DNA from: Cyanobium sp. NS01
Lineage (GTDB): Bacteria; Cyanobacteriota; Cyanobacteriia; PCC-6307; Cyanobiaceae
DNA length: 64,000 bases
Direction: 5' to 3'
NCBI RefSeq assembly: GCF_014280235.1
Contig: NZ_CP047940.1
Span: 1,798,001-1,862,000, forward strand
The notes under the pieces were generated by a model. The model worked only from the letters and a program-made list of their open reading frames with translations. It was not told where the DNA came from and did not search any database. The position numbers were made by a program, and so were the translations under genes. The first letter of the stretch is position 1; each line of letters starts with the position of its first letter. Shown piece by piece: positions 7,534 to 14,878 of this stretch.

Positions 7534-8847
7534 ATGCAGCTGAACGTGCCGCTGACCATGCCGCAGGACTTCGATCCTCAGCCCCGCTGGCATCCGCACC
7601 TGTGGCACCCCACCACCCAGGTGGCCACGGCGCCGGTACCCCTGCGGGCCGTGGCCGGCCGTGGCGCCCTGCTGGAGCTCGATGACGGCCGCACCCTGAT
7701 CGACGCCATCAGCAGCTGGTGGGTGACCCTGCATGGCCATGCCGAGGCCAGCATCGCCGCGGCCGTCAGCGCCCAGAGCCAGGCCCTCGAGCAGGTGATC
7801 TTCGCCGACTTCAGCCATGGCCCGGCCGAGCGGCTGGCGGAGCGGCTCAGCGCCCTGACGGGGCTGGAGCGGCTCTTTTTTTCCGACAACGGCTCCACGG
7901 CGGTGGAGGTGGCCCTCAAGATCGCCTGGCAGTGGTGGCACAACCAGGGGGCGGAGCGCCGCCAGCTGGTCGCCTTCGAGGGGGCCTACCACGGCGACAC
8001 CGTGGGGGCCATGGCCGTGGGGGCCCGCTCCCTGTTCACCACCCCCTTCGATCCATGGCTGTTCTGCGTGGCCCGGGTCGACTGGCCCCACACCTGCTGG
8101 CACGACGCCAGCGTGGAGACCAGGGAACAGGCGGCCCTGGAGGCCCTGGAGCGGGCCCTGGCCGTGCCCACGGCGGCGGTGATCCTGGAACCCCTGATCC
8201 AGGGAGCTTCCGGCATGGCGATGGTGCGGCCGGCCTTTCTGCAGGCGGTTGAGGCGAGGGTGCGGGCTAGTGGCGCCCTGCTGATCGCCGATGAGGTGAT
8301 GACCGGCTTCGGCCGCAGCGGCGCCCTGTTCGCCTGCCAGCGGGCGGGCCTCCAGCCCGACCTGATGGCCCTCTCCAAGGGGCTCACCGGCGGCTTCCTG
8401 CCCATGGGGGTGACCCTGGCCAGCGAGCGGCTCTACCAGGGCTTCGTCAGCAGCGACCCGATGGCCACCTTCTTCCATGGCCACAGCTTCACCGCCAATC
8501 CCCTGGGTTGCGCGGCGGCCCTGGCCAGCCTTGACCTGCTGGAGGCCTTCCCAGAGCGCTATCGCAGCTTCGAGGCTCGCCACCGGCCCCGGCTGGAGGC
8601 CCTCAGCCGCCACCCGCTGGTGCGGCGTCCCCGCTGCCTGGGCACCGTGGCGGCCTTTGACGTGGCTGTGAACCAACCGGGCTACCTCAGCGCGGTGGGC
8701 CGCCAGATTCAGCGCCACTGCCTGGCGGAGGGGGTGTACGTGCGACCCCTCGGCAACGTGGTGTACCTCCTGCCGCCGCTCTGCCTCGACGAGGCCCAGC
8801 TGGAGCGCTGTTACAGCGCTCTGCACTCAGCTCTCGATCAGCTCTGA
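7534..8847 (+). CDS. bioA: Adenosylmethionine-8-amino-7-oxononanoate aminotransferase
   Basis: PLP enzyme of biotin synthesis that converts 8-amino-7-oxononanoate to 7,8-diaminononanoate using S-adenosylmethionine as amino donor. It has 437 residues from the ATG at 7534. BioA hallmarks are ISSWWVTLHGH, the GAYHGDTVGAMAVG loop, DEVMTGFGRSG and the PLP lysine in LSKGLTGGFLPMG. An upstream frame to 7450 exists but gives a non-homologous Arg/Pro-rich leader. No other bio genes are adjacent. It ends 19 bases before the end of the convergent phosphatase gene. Confidence 0.95.
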   Translation: MQLNVPLTMPQDFDPQPRWHPHLWHPTTQVATAPVPLRAVAGRGALLELDDGRTLIDAISSWWVTLHGHAEASIAAAVSAQSQALEQVIFADFSHGPAERLAERLSALTGLERLFFSDNGSTAVEVALKIAWQWWHNQGAERRQLVAFEGAYHGDTVGAMAVGARSLFTTPFDPWLFCVARVDWPHTCWHDASVETREQAALEALERALAVPTAAVILEPLIQGASGMAMVRPAFLQAVEARVRASGALLIADEVMTGFGRSGALFACQRAGLQPDLMALSKGLTGGFLPMGVTLASERLYQGFVSSDPMATFFHGHSFTANPLGCAAALASLDLLEAFPERYRSFEARHRPRLEALSRHPLVRRPRCLGTVAAFDVAVNQPGYLSAVGRQIQRHCLAEGVYVRPLGNVVYLLPPLCLDEAQLERCYSALHSALDQL

Positions 8848-8866
8848 AACAGAGCCGAAGCCCCCG

Positions 8867-9508
8867 TCAGCCGGGGCCCGCCACGGGGGCATTCCAGCAG
8901 CCCAGAGCCGGGATGCCCCGATACCACGAGAGCACTGAGCGTGAGGAGGTGTCGAGCAGCAGCTGGGCACCGGCCGCCGCCGGCAGCTCCAGCCAGCGGG
9001 CCGCCAGCACCCGCAGCAGGTGACCGTGGGCGAACAGCACCACCGGCCCCTCGGCCGCGCGGGCCCTGGCGATCACCCGATCCGCCCGGCGGGCCACCTG
9101 GCCCGGGGATTCCCCCTCCGGGCAGCCATGCCGGAACACCAGCCAGTCCGGCGCCTCGGCGTGGATCTGGTCTGTGGTCAGCCCCTCGTAGCGGCCGTAA
9201 TCCCACTCCCTCAGATCGGGGTCGATGACGGCCCGCTCCGCCAGCCCCGCCAGGGCACAGGTCTGGCGTGCCCGCTGCAGCGGGCTGCAGAGCACCAGGG
9301 CGAAGGGCCGCGCCGCCAGGGCCGGCTGCAGCTGACGCGCCTCGGCTTCGCCCCGCGCGCTGAGCGGCAGATCGGTGCGGCCGGTGTGCTGGCCCGAAAG
9401 GCTCCAGGCGGTCTCACCGTGGCGCACCAGCAGCACCTCATGGGGCGTCGCAGCAGCTGGCGGGGATGGCTGGCGACCAGAAGGAGGGGGCGGAGCCGGG
9501 GCGGTCAT
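8867..9508 (-). CDS. Histidine phosphatase superfamily (phosphoglycerate-mutase-like) protein
   Basis: Cytoplasmic phosphatase of 213 residues. The phospho-histidine motif [23 protein letters not shown] lies near residue 27. Other core features are [23 protein letters not shown] and the second catalytic His in [17 protein letters not shown]. The pattern suits a small-molecule phosphatase of the CobC/GpmB type more than a true mutase, but the substrate cannot be read from sequence. It diverges from the ferredoxin gene; the ~220-base shared upstream region contains a long stem-loop and an inverted repeat. Confidence 0.88.
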   Translation of the reverse strand: MTAPAPPPPSGRQPSPPAAATPHEVLLVRHGETAWSLSGQHTGRTDLPLSARGEAEARQLQPALAARPFALVLCSPLQRARQTCALAGLAERAVIDPDLREWDYGRYEGLTTDQIHAEAPDWLVFRHGCPEGESPGQVARRADRVIARARAAEGPVVLFAHGHLLRVLAARWLELPAAAGAQLLLDTSSRSVLSWYRGIPALGCWNAPVAGPG

Positions 9509-9591
9509 CGCTCAGGGGCCTGCGGCGGCGGTGATGGGCTACCAGCCTGCCGCCGGGCCCGAGCGACTGAGGGCCGAGCGGTGTGTCCCTG

Positions 9592-9622
9592 CTCCCCCAC
9601 GCCCCATCGGGGCACGGGGGAG
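9592..9622. other. Strong stem-loop between phosphatase and ferredoxin genes
   Basis: CTCCCCC-AC-GCCCC pairs with GGGGC-AC-GGGGGAG around a 3-base ATC loop. This gives 12 G-C or A-T pairs interrupted by a symmetric AC/AC internal loop. No T-run follows on either strand. It lies upstream of both divergent genes, so it is more likely a leader or regulatory structure than a terminator. Confidence 0.55.
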
Positions 9623-9631
9623 GGAAGCCGA

Positions 9632-9667
9632 TGTGATCGAATCATCACAGCGGTGTTCCCGATCACA
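9632..9667. promoter_or_regulatory. Candidate operator: TGTGAT-N6-ATCACA plus an extra half-site
   Basis: A perfect 6-bp-arm inverted repeat, TGTGAT-N6-ATCACA, occupies 9632-9649, and another ATCACA lies at 9662-9667. The half-sites resemble those of CRP/FNR-family regulators, but the spacing is two bases longer than the usual CRP layout (TGTGA-N6-TCACA). It sits about 80 bases before the ferredoxin start. Regulator identity is inference. Confidence 0.4.
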
Positions 9668-9731
9668 GGATGGGAACGGCGCCGGGGATGCAATGGAGCT
9701 CTCCCACCGAGCGCCCCTGGGCTCCCTTGCC

Positions 9732-10013
9732 ATGGCCAGCTTCACCATCAGCCTCGACGACGGCCGCAGCTTCAGCTGCAGCGACGACACCTACATCCTG
9801 GATGCGGCTGAAGAGGCGGGCATCGATCTGCCCTATTCCTGCCGGGCCGGCGCCTGCAGCACCTGTGCCGGCAAGGTGCTCAGCGGCAGCGTCGACCAGT
9901 CGGACCAGAGCTTCCTGGACGACGAACAGATCGAAGCCGGCTTTGCCCTGCTGTGTGTGAGCTACCCCCAGAGCGACTGCTCAATCAAGCCCGACATGGA
10001 GAGCGAACTCTGA
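9732..10013 (+). CDS. petF: Plant-type [2Fe-2S] ferredoxin
   Basis: Soluble electron carrier of 93 residues. The four cluster ligands are Cys37, Cys42, Cys45 (CRAGACSTC) and Cys75 (LLCVSYP), with the conserved [16 protein letters not shown] segment between. It takes electrons from photosystem I or NADPH reductase and passes them to FNR, nitrogen-assimilation enzymes or thioredoxin reductase. The start [11 protein letters not shown] at 9732 matches the family. The C-terminus (KPDMESEL) differs from the major PetF, so it may be a paralogue with a special partner. Flanking inverted repeats suggest regulated expression. Confidence 0.93.
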   Translation: MASFTISLDDGRSFSCSDDTYILDAAEEAGIDLPYSCRAGACSTCAGKVLSGSVDQSDQSFLDDEQIEAGFALLCVSYPQSDCSIKPDMESEL

Positions 10014-10132
10014 GCTGCCCCGGCAAGACCTGACCCGCTTCCCTCACAGGGCCGGCCTTCTGTAGTGATCCCGACAGCACCAAACTTGCGCCAGAAGCAG
10101 AACGGATCTTCTTTCAGCCCATCCCGGCTCCC

Positions 10133-12559
10133 ATGGCCGATCCCAGCTCCATGAGCCGAAGCTGCTTCATCCACCGGCCCCTGGCCGAAGACATGCAGCG
10201 GCATCTGTTCTTCAGCCAGGCCAAGGCCCCCTCGCTGGCCACCCGCCACGACCACTACCGCAGCCTCGCCCTGGCGGTGCGCGATCGCCTGCTGCACAAC
10301 TGGGTCGACACCGCCGAGACCTACACCCGCGCCCAGGTGCGCACGGCGGTGTACCTGTCGGCGGAGTATCTGCTTGGACCTCACCTCGACAACAACCTGG
10401 TGAACCTGGGCCTGCGCCAGGAGGCCGAGGACGCCTGTGCCCAACTGGGGCTCGACCTGGAGAAGCTGATCGACGAGGAGCCGGAACCGGGGCTGGGCAA
10501 CGGCGGTCTCGGCCGGCTGGCCGCCTGTTTCCAGGAGTCGATGGCCACGCTGGAGCTTCCGGCCATCGGCTATGGCATCCGCTACGAGTTCGGCATCTTT
10601 CGTCAGCAGATCACCTCCCGGGGCCAGCAGGAGATCACCGATGCCTGGTTGGCCCAGGGCAACCCCTGGGAAGTGATCCGGCCGGAGTGGAGCTACCCGG
10701 TGACGATCGGCCAGCACACGGTGATCGGCGTGGCCTACGACACGCCGATCCTCGGCTATGGGGTGCGCACCGCCAACACCCTGCGCCTGTGGGCCGCCGC
10801 AGCGCCTGAGGCCCTCGACTTCGCCTCCTTCAACGCCGGCGATTACACCAAGGCCGTGCTGCACAAGATGCAGTCGGAAACCCTCTCCAAGGTGCTCTAT
10901 CCGAACGACGAGATGGAGCAGGGCAAGCGCCTGCGCCTCTCCCAGCAGATCTTCTTCGTGAGCTGCTCTCTGCAGGACATGTTCCGGATCCTCAAGGGTC
11001 AGGGGCTGCCCGCCACCGCCTTCCACACCAAGTTCGCCGTCCAGCTCAACGACACCCACCCAGCCATTGCCGTGGCCGAGCTGATGCGGCTGCTGCTGGA
11101 TGAGCACCAGCTCGACTGGGAGACCGCCTGGGGAGTCACCACCGCCAGCCTCAGCTACACCAACCACACCCTGCTGCCGGAAGCCCTCGAAACCTGGGGG
11201 GTGGAGCTGTTCGAGCAATTGCTGCCGCGCCACCTGCAGATCATCTACGAGATCAACGCGCGCTTCCTGCGCATGGCCCGGATCAAGTACCCGGGCCAGC
11301 CTGAGAAGCTGGCGCGCCTCTCATTGATCCAGGAGGGTCCGCAGCGCAAGGTGCGCATGGCCAACCTGGCCGTGGTGGGCTGTCACCAGACCAACGGGGT
11401 GGCCGAACTGCACAGCGACCTGCTGCGCCGCCACGTGCTCGCCGACTTCGCCGAGCTCTGGCCGGATCGCTTCACCAATGTCACCAACGGCGTCACACCG
11501 CGGCGCTGGATGCTGGTGTCCAACCCCGGCCTGGCCAGCCTGCTGGATGAGGTGATCGGCAGCCAGTGGCGCCGTGATCTCACCCATCTGCAGGATCTCT
11601 CCGGCCACATGGAGGATCCGGGCTTCCTGGCCCGCTGGATGCAGGTGCGTGACGCCTCCAAACAGCGCCTGGTGCACCACATCCACCAGAGCCAGGGACT
11701 GCTGCTCGATCCGGCCTCGATTTTCGATGTGCAGGTGAAGCGCATCCACGAGTACAAGCGCCAGCACCTGGCGGCTCTGCACGTGGTGGAGCGCTATCTG
11801 CGGCTGCGCAACGGCGAGGACCTGCCGCCACGCACGGTGATCTTCGGGGGCAAGGCCGCTCCGGGCTATGCCATGGCCAAGCTGATCATCCGGCTGATCA
11901 TCGGCATCGCTGAAATCGTGAACATGGATCCCGCCATGGAGGGGCGGCTGCGCGTGGTGTTCGTGCCGAATTTCAGTGTGAGCCTCGGCCAGAAGATCTA
12001 TCCCGCCGTGGACCTCTCCGAGCAGATCTCCACCGCCGGCAAGGAGGCCTCCGGCACGGGCAACATGAAGATGGCCCTCAACGGCGCCCTCACGATCGGC
12101 ACCCTCGATGGCGCCAACGTGGAAATCCGCGACCGGGTAGGCGCCGAGAACTTCTTCCTCTTCGGCCACACCGCTGAACAGGTGCAGGAGTTCGATCAGA
12201 TGGGCTACCACCCCATGCCCTGGATCGAGAAAGACCCCGTGGTGCGTGCTGCGATCGAGTTGATCGGCGCCGGCCACTTCAGTGAGGGCGATCGCGACCT
12301 CTTCCATCCACTGCTGGCCAACCTCACCAGCCACGATCCGTTCAAGGTGATGGCCGACATCGGCGGCTACCGGCTGGCCCAGGAGCAGGTGGATGCCTGC
12401 TGGCAGGACCCGACCCGCTGGGCGCGCATGTCGGTGGCGAACACCATGGGCTGCGGCTTCTTCTCCAGCGATCGCTCGATTCAGGAGTACGCCGAGCGGA
12501 TCTGGAACGTGCAGCCCATCGCCGTGGAGGCCACAACCAACGCCTTCCAGAAGGCCTGA
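10133..12559 (+). CDS. glgP: Glycogen (alpha-glucan) phosphorylase
   Basis: GT35 enzyme of 808 residues that releases glucose 1-phosphate from glycogen, mobilising reserves at night. Conserved blocks are EPEPGLGNGGLGRLAACF, VQLNDTHPAIAVAEL, the VKRIHEYKRQHLAAL motif and the PLP-lysine block GTGNMKMALNGALTIGTLDG. Oddity: between NPWEVIRPEWSYPV and AYDTPILGY only about a dozen residues remain. This loop normally includes a GGHTE-type beta segment and is some 15-25 residues longer. No frameshift is seen, so it looks like an in-frame loop loss. The gene is monocistronic. Confidence 0.95.
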   Translation: MADPSSMSRSCFIHRPLAEDMQRHLFFSQAKAPSLATRHDHYRSLALAVRDRLLHNWVDTAETYTRAQVRTAVYLSAEYLLGPHLDNNLVNLGLRQEAEDACAQLGLDLEKLIDEEPEPGLGNGGLGRLAACFQESMATLELPAIGYGIRYEFGIFRQQITSRGQQEITDAWLAQGNPWEVIRPEWSYPVTIGQHTVIGVAYDTPILGYGVRTANTLRLWAAAAPEALDFASFNAGDYTKAVLHKMQSETLSKVLYPNDEMEQGKRLRLSQQIFFVSCSLQDMFRILKGQGLPATAFHTKFAVQLNDTHPAIAVAELMRLLLDEHQLDWETAWGVTTASLSYTNHTLLPEALETWGVELFEQLLPRHLQIIYEINARFLRMARIKYPGQPEKLARLSLIQEGPQRKVRMANLAVVGCHQTNGVAELHSDLLRRHVLADFAELWPDRFTNVTNGVTPRRWMLVSNPGLASLLDEVIGSQWRRDLTHLQDLSGHMEDPGFLARWMQVRDASKQRLVHHIHQSQGLLLDPASIFDVQVKRIHEYKRQHLAALHVVERYLRLRNGEDLPPRTVIFGGKAAPGYAMAKLIIRLIIGIAEIVNMDPAMEGRLRVVFVPNFSVSLGQKIYPAVDLSEQISTAGKEASGTGNMKMALNGALTIGTLDGANVEIRDRVGAENFFLFGHTAEQVQEFDQMGYHPMPWIEKDPVVRAAIELIGAGHFSEGDRDLFHPLLANLTSHDPFKVMADIGGYRLAQEQVDACWQDPTRWARMSVANTMGCGFFSSDRSIQEYAERIWNVQPIAVEATTNAFQKA

Positions 12560-12736
12560 GGCCCTGGGCCAGCTTCCGGAGCGTCCTGCTTCAGTCGTGT
12601 AGGGTGAAAGGGATTCAAAAGCAGTCTTCAGCAGGTTTCTCTCCGAAACGGCGGCTCCAACAAGGTTTCTCCACTAGGCCAGCAACTTTTCTCAGGGCTT
12701 CGACGAATCGATTCATTGACTCAAAGACCAGATTTC

Positions 12737-13048
12737 ATGACCATTTACGTAGGCAACCTCTCGTTCGACGCTGAGGTTGAAGACGTTCAGCACCTGTTCT
12801 CCGAATACGGCGCTGTGCGCAAGTGCACCCTGCCCCTCGACCGTGACACCGGTCGCAAGCGCGGGTTCGCCTTTGTTGAGATGGCCAACGAGGCCGACGA
12901 GACCAAGGCCATCGACGATCTTCAGAACGTCGAATGGATGGGCCGCAACATCCGTGTCAACAAGGCTGAGCCCCGCACCGGTGGTGGCGGTGGCCGCCAG
13001 TACGCCGGCGCCGGCGGCGGTGGCGGTGGCGGCGGCAGCCGCTGGTGA
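12737..13048 (+). CDS. RRM-domain RNA-binding protein (Rbp family), copy 1
   Basis: Glycine-rich RNA-binding protein of 103 residues. One RRM spans ~1-80 with RNP2 IYVGNL at 3-8 and RNP1 RKRGFAFVEM around 40-49. A Gly-rich tail ending GGSRW follows. These cyanobacterial proteins bind U-rich RNA, are cold-responsive and help localise thylakoid-protein mRNAs. The start at 12737 gives the canonical MTIYVGNLSF. It has a ~175-base leader and its own terminator. A close paralogue is encoded at 45141-45467 and shares the DDLQNVEWMGR block. Confidence 0.95.
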   Translation: MTIYVGNLSFDAEVEDVQHLFSEYGAVRKCTLPLDRDTGRKRGFAFVEMANEADETKAIDDLQNVEWMGRNIRVNKAEPRTGGGGGRQYAGAGGGGGGGGSRW

Positions 13049-13114
13049 TCAGACCGGTTGACTCGGCTGGCCTCACCAGCTGATTCAACCGGCACGCATT
13101 GATTCAGCCCACCT

Positions 13115-13141
13115 AGCCGTCCCTCTCGGGGGCGGCTTTTT
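13115..13141 (+). terminator. Rho-independent terminator of the RRM gene
   Basis: AGCCGTCCC and GGGGGCGGCT form a GC-rich stem with a short TCTC loop, followed by a run of T. It starts about 65 bases after the stop codon of the RNA-binding protein gene, and the desaturase gene ends just beyond on the other strand. Confidence 0.8.
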
Positions 13142-13196
13142 GCTGTGACCTGTTGTGTGACTCACGGCGCCGGCAGGGGCCGCAGTGGCGCCAGCC

Positions 13197-14033
13197 TCAG
13201 CGTGCCCTGGCCAGGAGCGCGTGATCACTCGGCAGCCGCAACTGACTGGCCCAGCCGAGCTTCTGCAGCAGGCGCACGAAGCTGTAGGTGGGATCAGGCA
13301 GCCGGCGCACCTTGCCATGGCGCAGCGTGAACCCCTGCCGCACCGAAGCCTGGAAGCCATGGTGCAGGTTGTGCCAACCCTCACCCAGGGTGATCAGTGC
13401 CACGAAGCCATTGTTGCGACTGTCATCGCCCGTGTTGAAGGGCTGGTCGCCGAAGAGGTGGGCCAGGGAGTTGACGCTGGCCACAGCGTGGTAGAGCACC
13501 ACGGTGCTGAGACAGAACGCGCCCAGCCACTCCAGCCCGCCCAGTTGCCAGGAGAGTGCCGCCAGGGCCAGCACGGGCACCACGTGCAGGCGATCCATCG
13601 TGCGCAGCACCGGATCGGCTTCGATGTCTGCCGGGAGTTCGGCAGGGTGGAACTCGGGCGTGAGCAGCCAGCCCACCTGGGAGTGCCAGAAACCGCGCCA
13701 GCCGTTGGCGGATTGCAGCGGCGTGTGGGGGTCGGCCGCCGTATCCACATGGCGGTGGTGCTGCAGGTGGTGCGCTTTCCACCAGCTGGGGCCCATCTGG
13801 CCCGAGGAGCAGGCCACCAGGGAGCCGATCCACCACACCATGCGCGGAGCTCGGTAGCTGCCGTGGGTGAGCAGCCGGTGGTAGATGGCGGTGGTGCCGA
13901 GCATCCTGAGCAGATAGAGGGCCACGGCCCAGAGGGCCGCTCCCACACCCAGCCCAGTCCACAGCAGTACGGCGCAGCCCAGATGGATGAGAATCATCAG
14001 CTTGGGGCCCAGGCCGTGCAGCAGCCGCCTCAA
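13197..14033 (-). CDS. Membrane fatty-acid desaturase (DesC/acyl-CoA desaturase family)
   Basis: Integral membrane di-iron desaturase of ~278 residues. The three His boxes are HRLLTH, HHLQHH and HNLHH, the order and spacing of delta-9 (DesC-like) enzymes, which introduce the first double bond into membrane acyl chains. Hydrophobic helices flank the boxes. The frame lacks an obvious ATG; TTG at 14033 is the nearest start and the open frame continues upstream without stop to the AraC-gene end, so the true N-terminus may be ~15 residues longer. An inverted CAATC-N11-GATTG lies upstream. The adjacent regulator gene is oriented the same way. Confidence 0.88.
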   Translation of the reverse strand: MRRLLHGLGPKLMILIHLGCAVLLWTGLGVGAALWAVALYLLRMLGTTAIYHRLLTHGSYRAPRMVWWIGSLVACSSGQMGPSWWKAHHLQHHRHVDTAADPHTPLQSANGWRGFWHSQVGWLLTPEFHPAELPADIEADPVLRTMDRLHVVPVLALAALSWQLGGLEWLGAFCLSTVVLYHAVASVNSLAHLFGDQPFNTGDDSRNNGFVALITLGEGWHNLHHGFQASVRQGFTLRHGKVRRLPDPTYSFVRLLQKLGWASQLRLPSDHALLARAR

Positions 14034-14111
14034 CAGGAAGGGGCGTTGGCCGGCCGCAACAGGGGTTGACAGAACAATCTCACTGACAGGATTGATCCTA
14101 GGCAGATGGGC

Positions 14112-14621
14112 CTAGGCGGATGAGGCCTGCGCCAGCACCAGGGCCGCCCGCTGGGGATGGCCACGGCGAAAGTGGCGATCTTGCTCAGCCCGCCGGCAGG
14201 TGAGCAGGAACAGGGGCATGGCGATGCCGAAGGTGGCTTCGAAGCGTGTCAATGTGTCTGCACTGCGCTGCAGGCCGCAGGCCAGGATGGCCCTGGTGAG
14301 CGAGCGGCGGGGCTGCCTGGTGATGGCCGCAAACAGGCGGTTGAGCCGATGGTGCTGCAGGGCCTCGTAGGGGGTCATGCCCCGCGACTGGTCAAAGCAG
14401 AAGTCGAGGCAGGCCTCCGAAATGCCCAGGGCGTCGGCCACTGCGGCCATGGCGATCGGACGCCGGAAATGCAGAGCGAAATAGCCCAGGGCCTGGCCCA
14501 CCACCAGGCGGCTCAGGGCTGGGCTCGCCGCGGGGCAATCCCTGGGAATGGCGCGGATCAACGGCAGGACTCCCGATCCTGAGGGCATGCCCTCGTCATA
14601 GGCAGGACATGACGGGAGCAC
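14112..14621 (-). CDS. AraC-family transcriptional regulator, DNA-binding domain only
   Basis: Protein of 169 residues (158 from the Met codon at 14588). Most of it is an AraC/XylS-type double helix-turn-helix: RPIAMAAVADALGISEACLDFCF, then GMTPYEALQHHRLNRLFAAI, and a second helix set with LTRFEATFGIAMPLFLL. No N-terminal sensor domain is present, so activity may be set by its level or by a partner. It is directly upstream of the desaturase gene on the same strand (78-base gap), making membrane-lipid control a reasonable but unproven guess. Confidence 0.8.
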   Translation of the reverse strand: MLPSCPAYDEGMPSGSGVLPLIRAIPRDCPAASPALSRLVVGQALGYFALHFRRPIAMAAVADALGISEACLDFCFDQSRGMTPYEALQHHRLNRLFAAITRQPRRSLTRAILACGLQRSADTLTRFEATFGIAMPLFLLTCRRAEQDRHFRRGHPQRAALVLAQASSA

Positions 14622-14693
14622 CAGAGGTGTGGGCTGGAGTGGAACAGATCGATGCCTGCTGCAACCAACCGAATCAGGGCTGATGAGCGCGAA

Positions 14694-14810
14694 TCAGGGC
14701 CTGCGATCGGGAAGGTCGCTGGGGCGCAGCACAATCACCACCGCGCCTACCACGATCAGCACGATCAGCACCAGGCCGGCCCCGATCGGAAGCACCACAT
14801 CTGGATCCAT
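14694..14810 (-). CDS. Small single-span membrane protein (38 residues)
   Basis: Short open frame starting MDPDVVLPIGAG, with one long hydrophobic helix (about residues 7-28: Leu, Ile, Val, Gly only) and a basic tail ending LPDRRP. It resembles the small one-helix subunits of cyanobacterial membrane complexes in size and layout, but I cannot match it to PsbX, Psb30, PetM, PsaM or another named subunit. It lies 68 bases downstream of glnN on the same strand, immediately behind a strong hairpin. Codon use fits the neighbours. Expression is unproven. Confidence 0.5.
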   Translation of the reverse strand: MDPDVVLPIGAGLVLIVLIVVGAVVIVLRPSDLPDRRP

Positions 14811-14815
14811 GGGTC

Positions 14816-14852
14816 GCTCTGGGCAGGGGACTTTCGCCATCCTGCCCAGAGC
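14816..14852 (-). other. Perfect 12-bp stem-loop between glnN and the 38-residue frame
   Basis: GCTCTGGGCAGG and CCTGCCCAGAGC pair perfectly around a 13-base loop. On the minus strand it starts about 26 bases after the glnN stop and ends five bases before the start codon of the small membrane protein. No T-run follows. It may act as a glnN terminator or RNA-stabilising hairpin and could mask initiation of the small gene. Confidence 0.65.
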
Positions 14853-14878
14853 CAACCGAACGTGCGAGCCAGCCAGGC

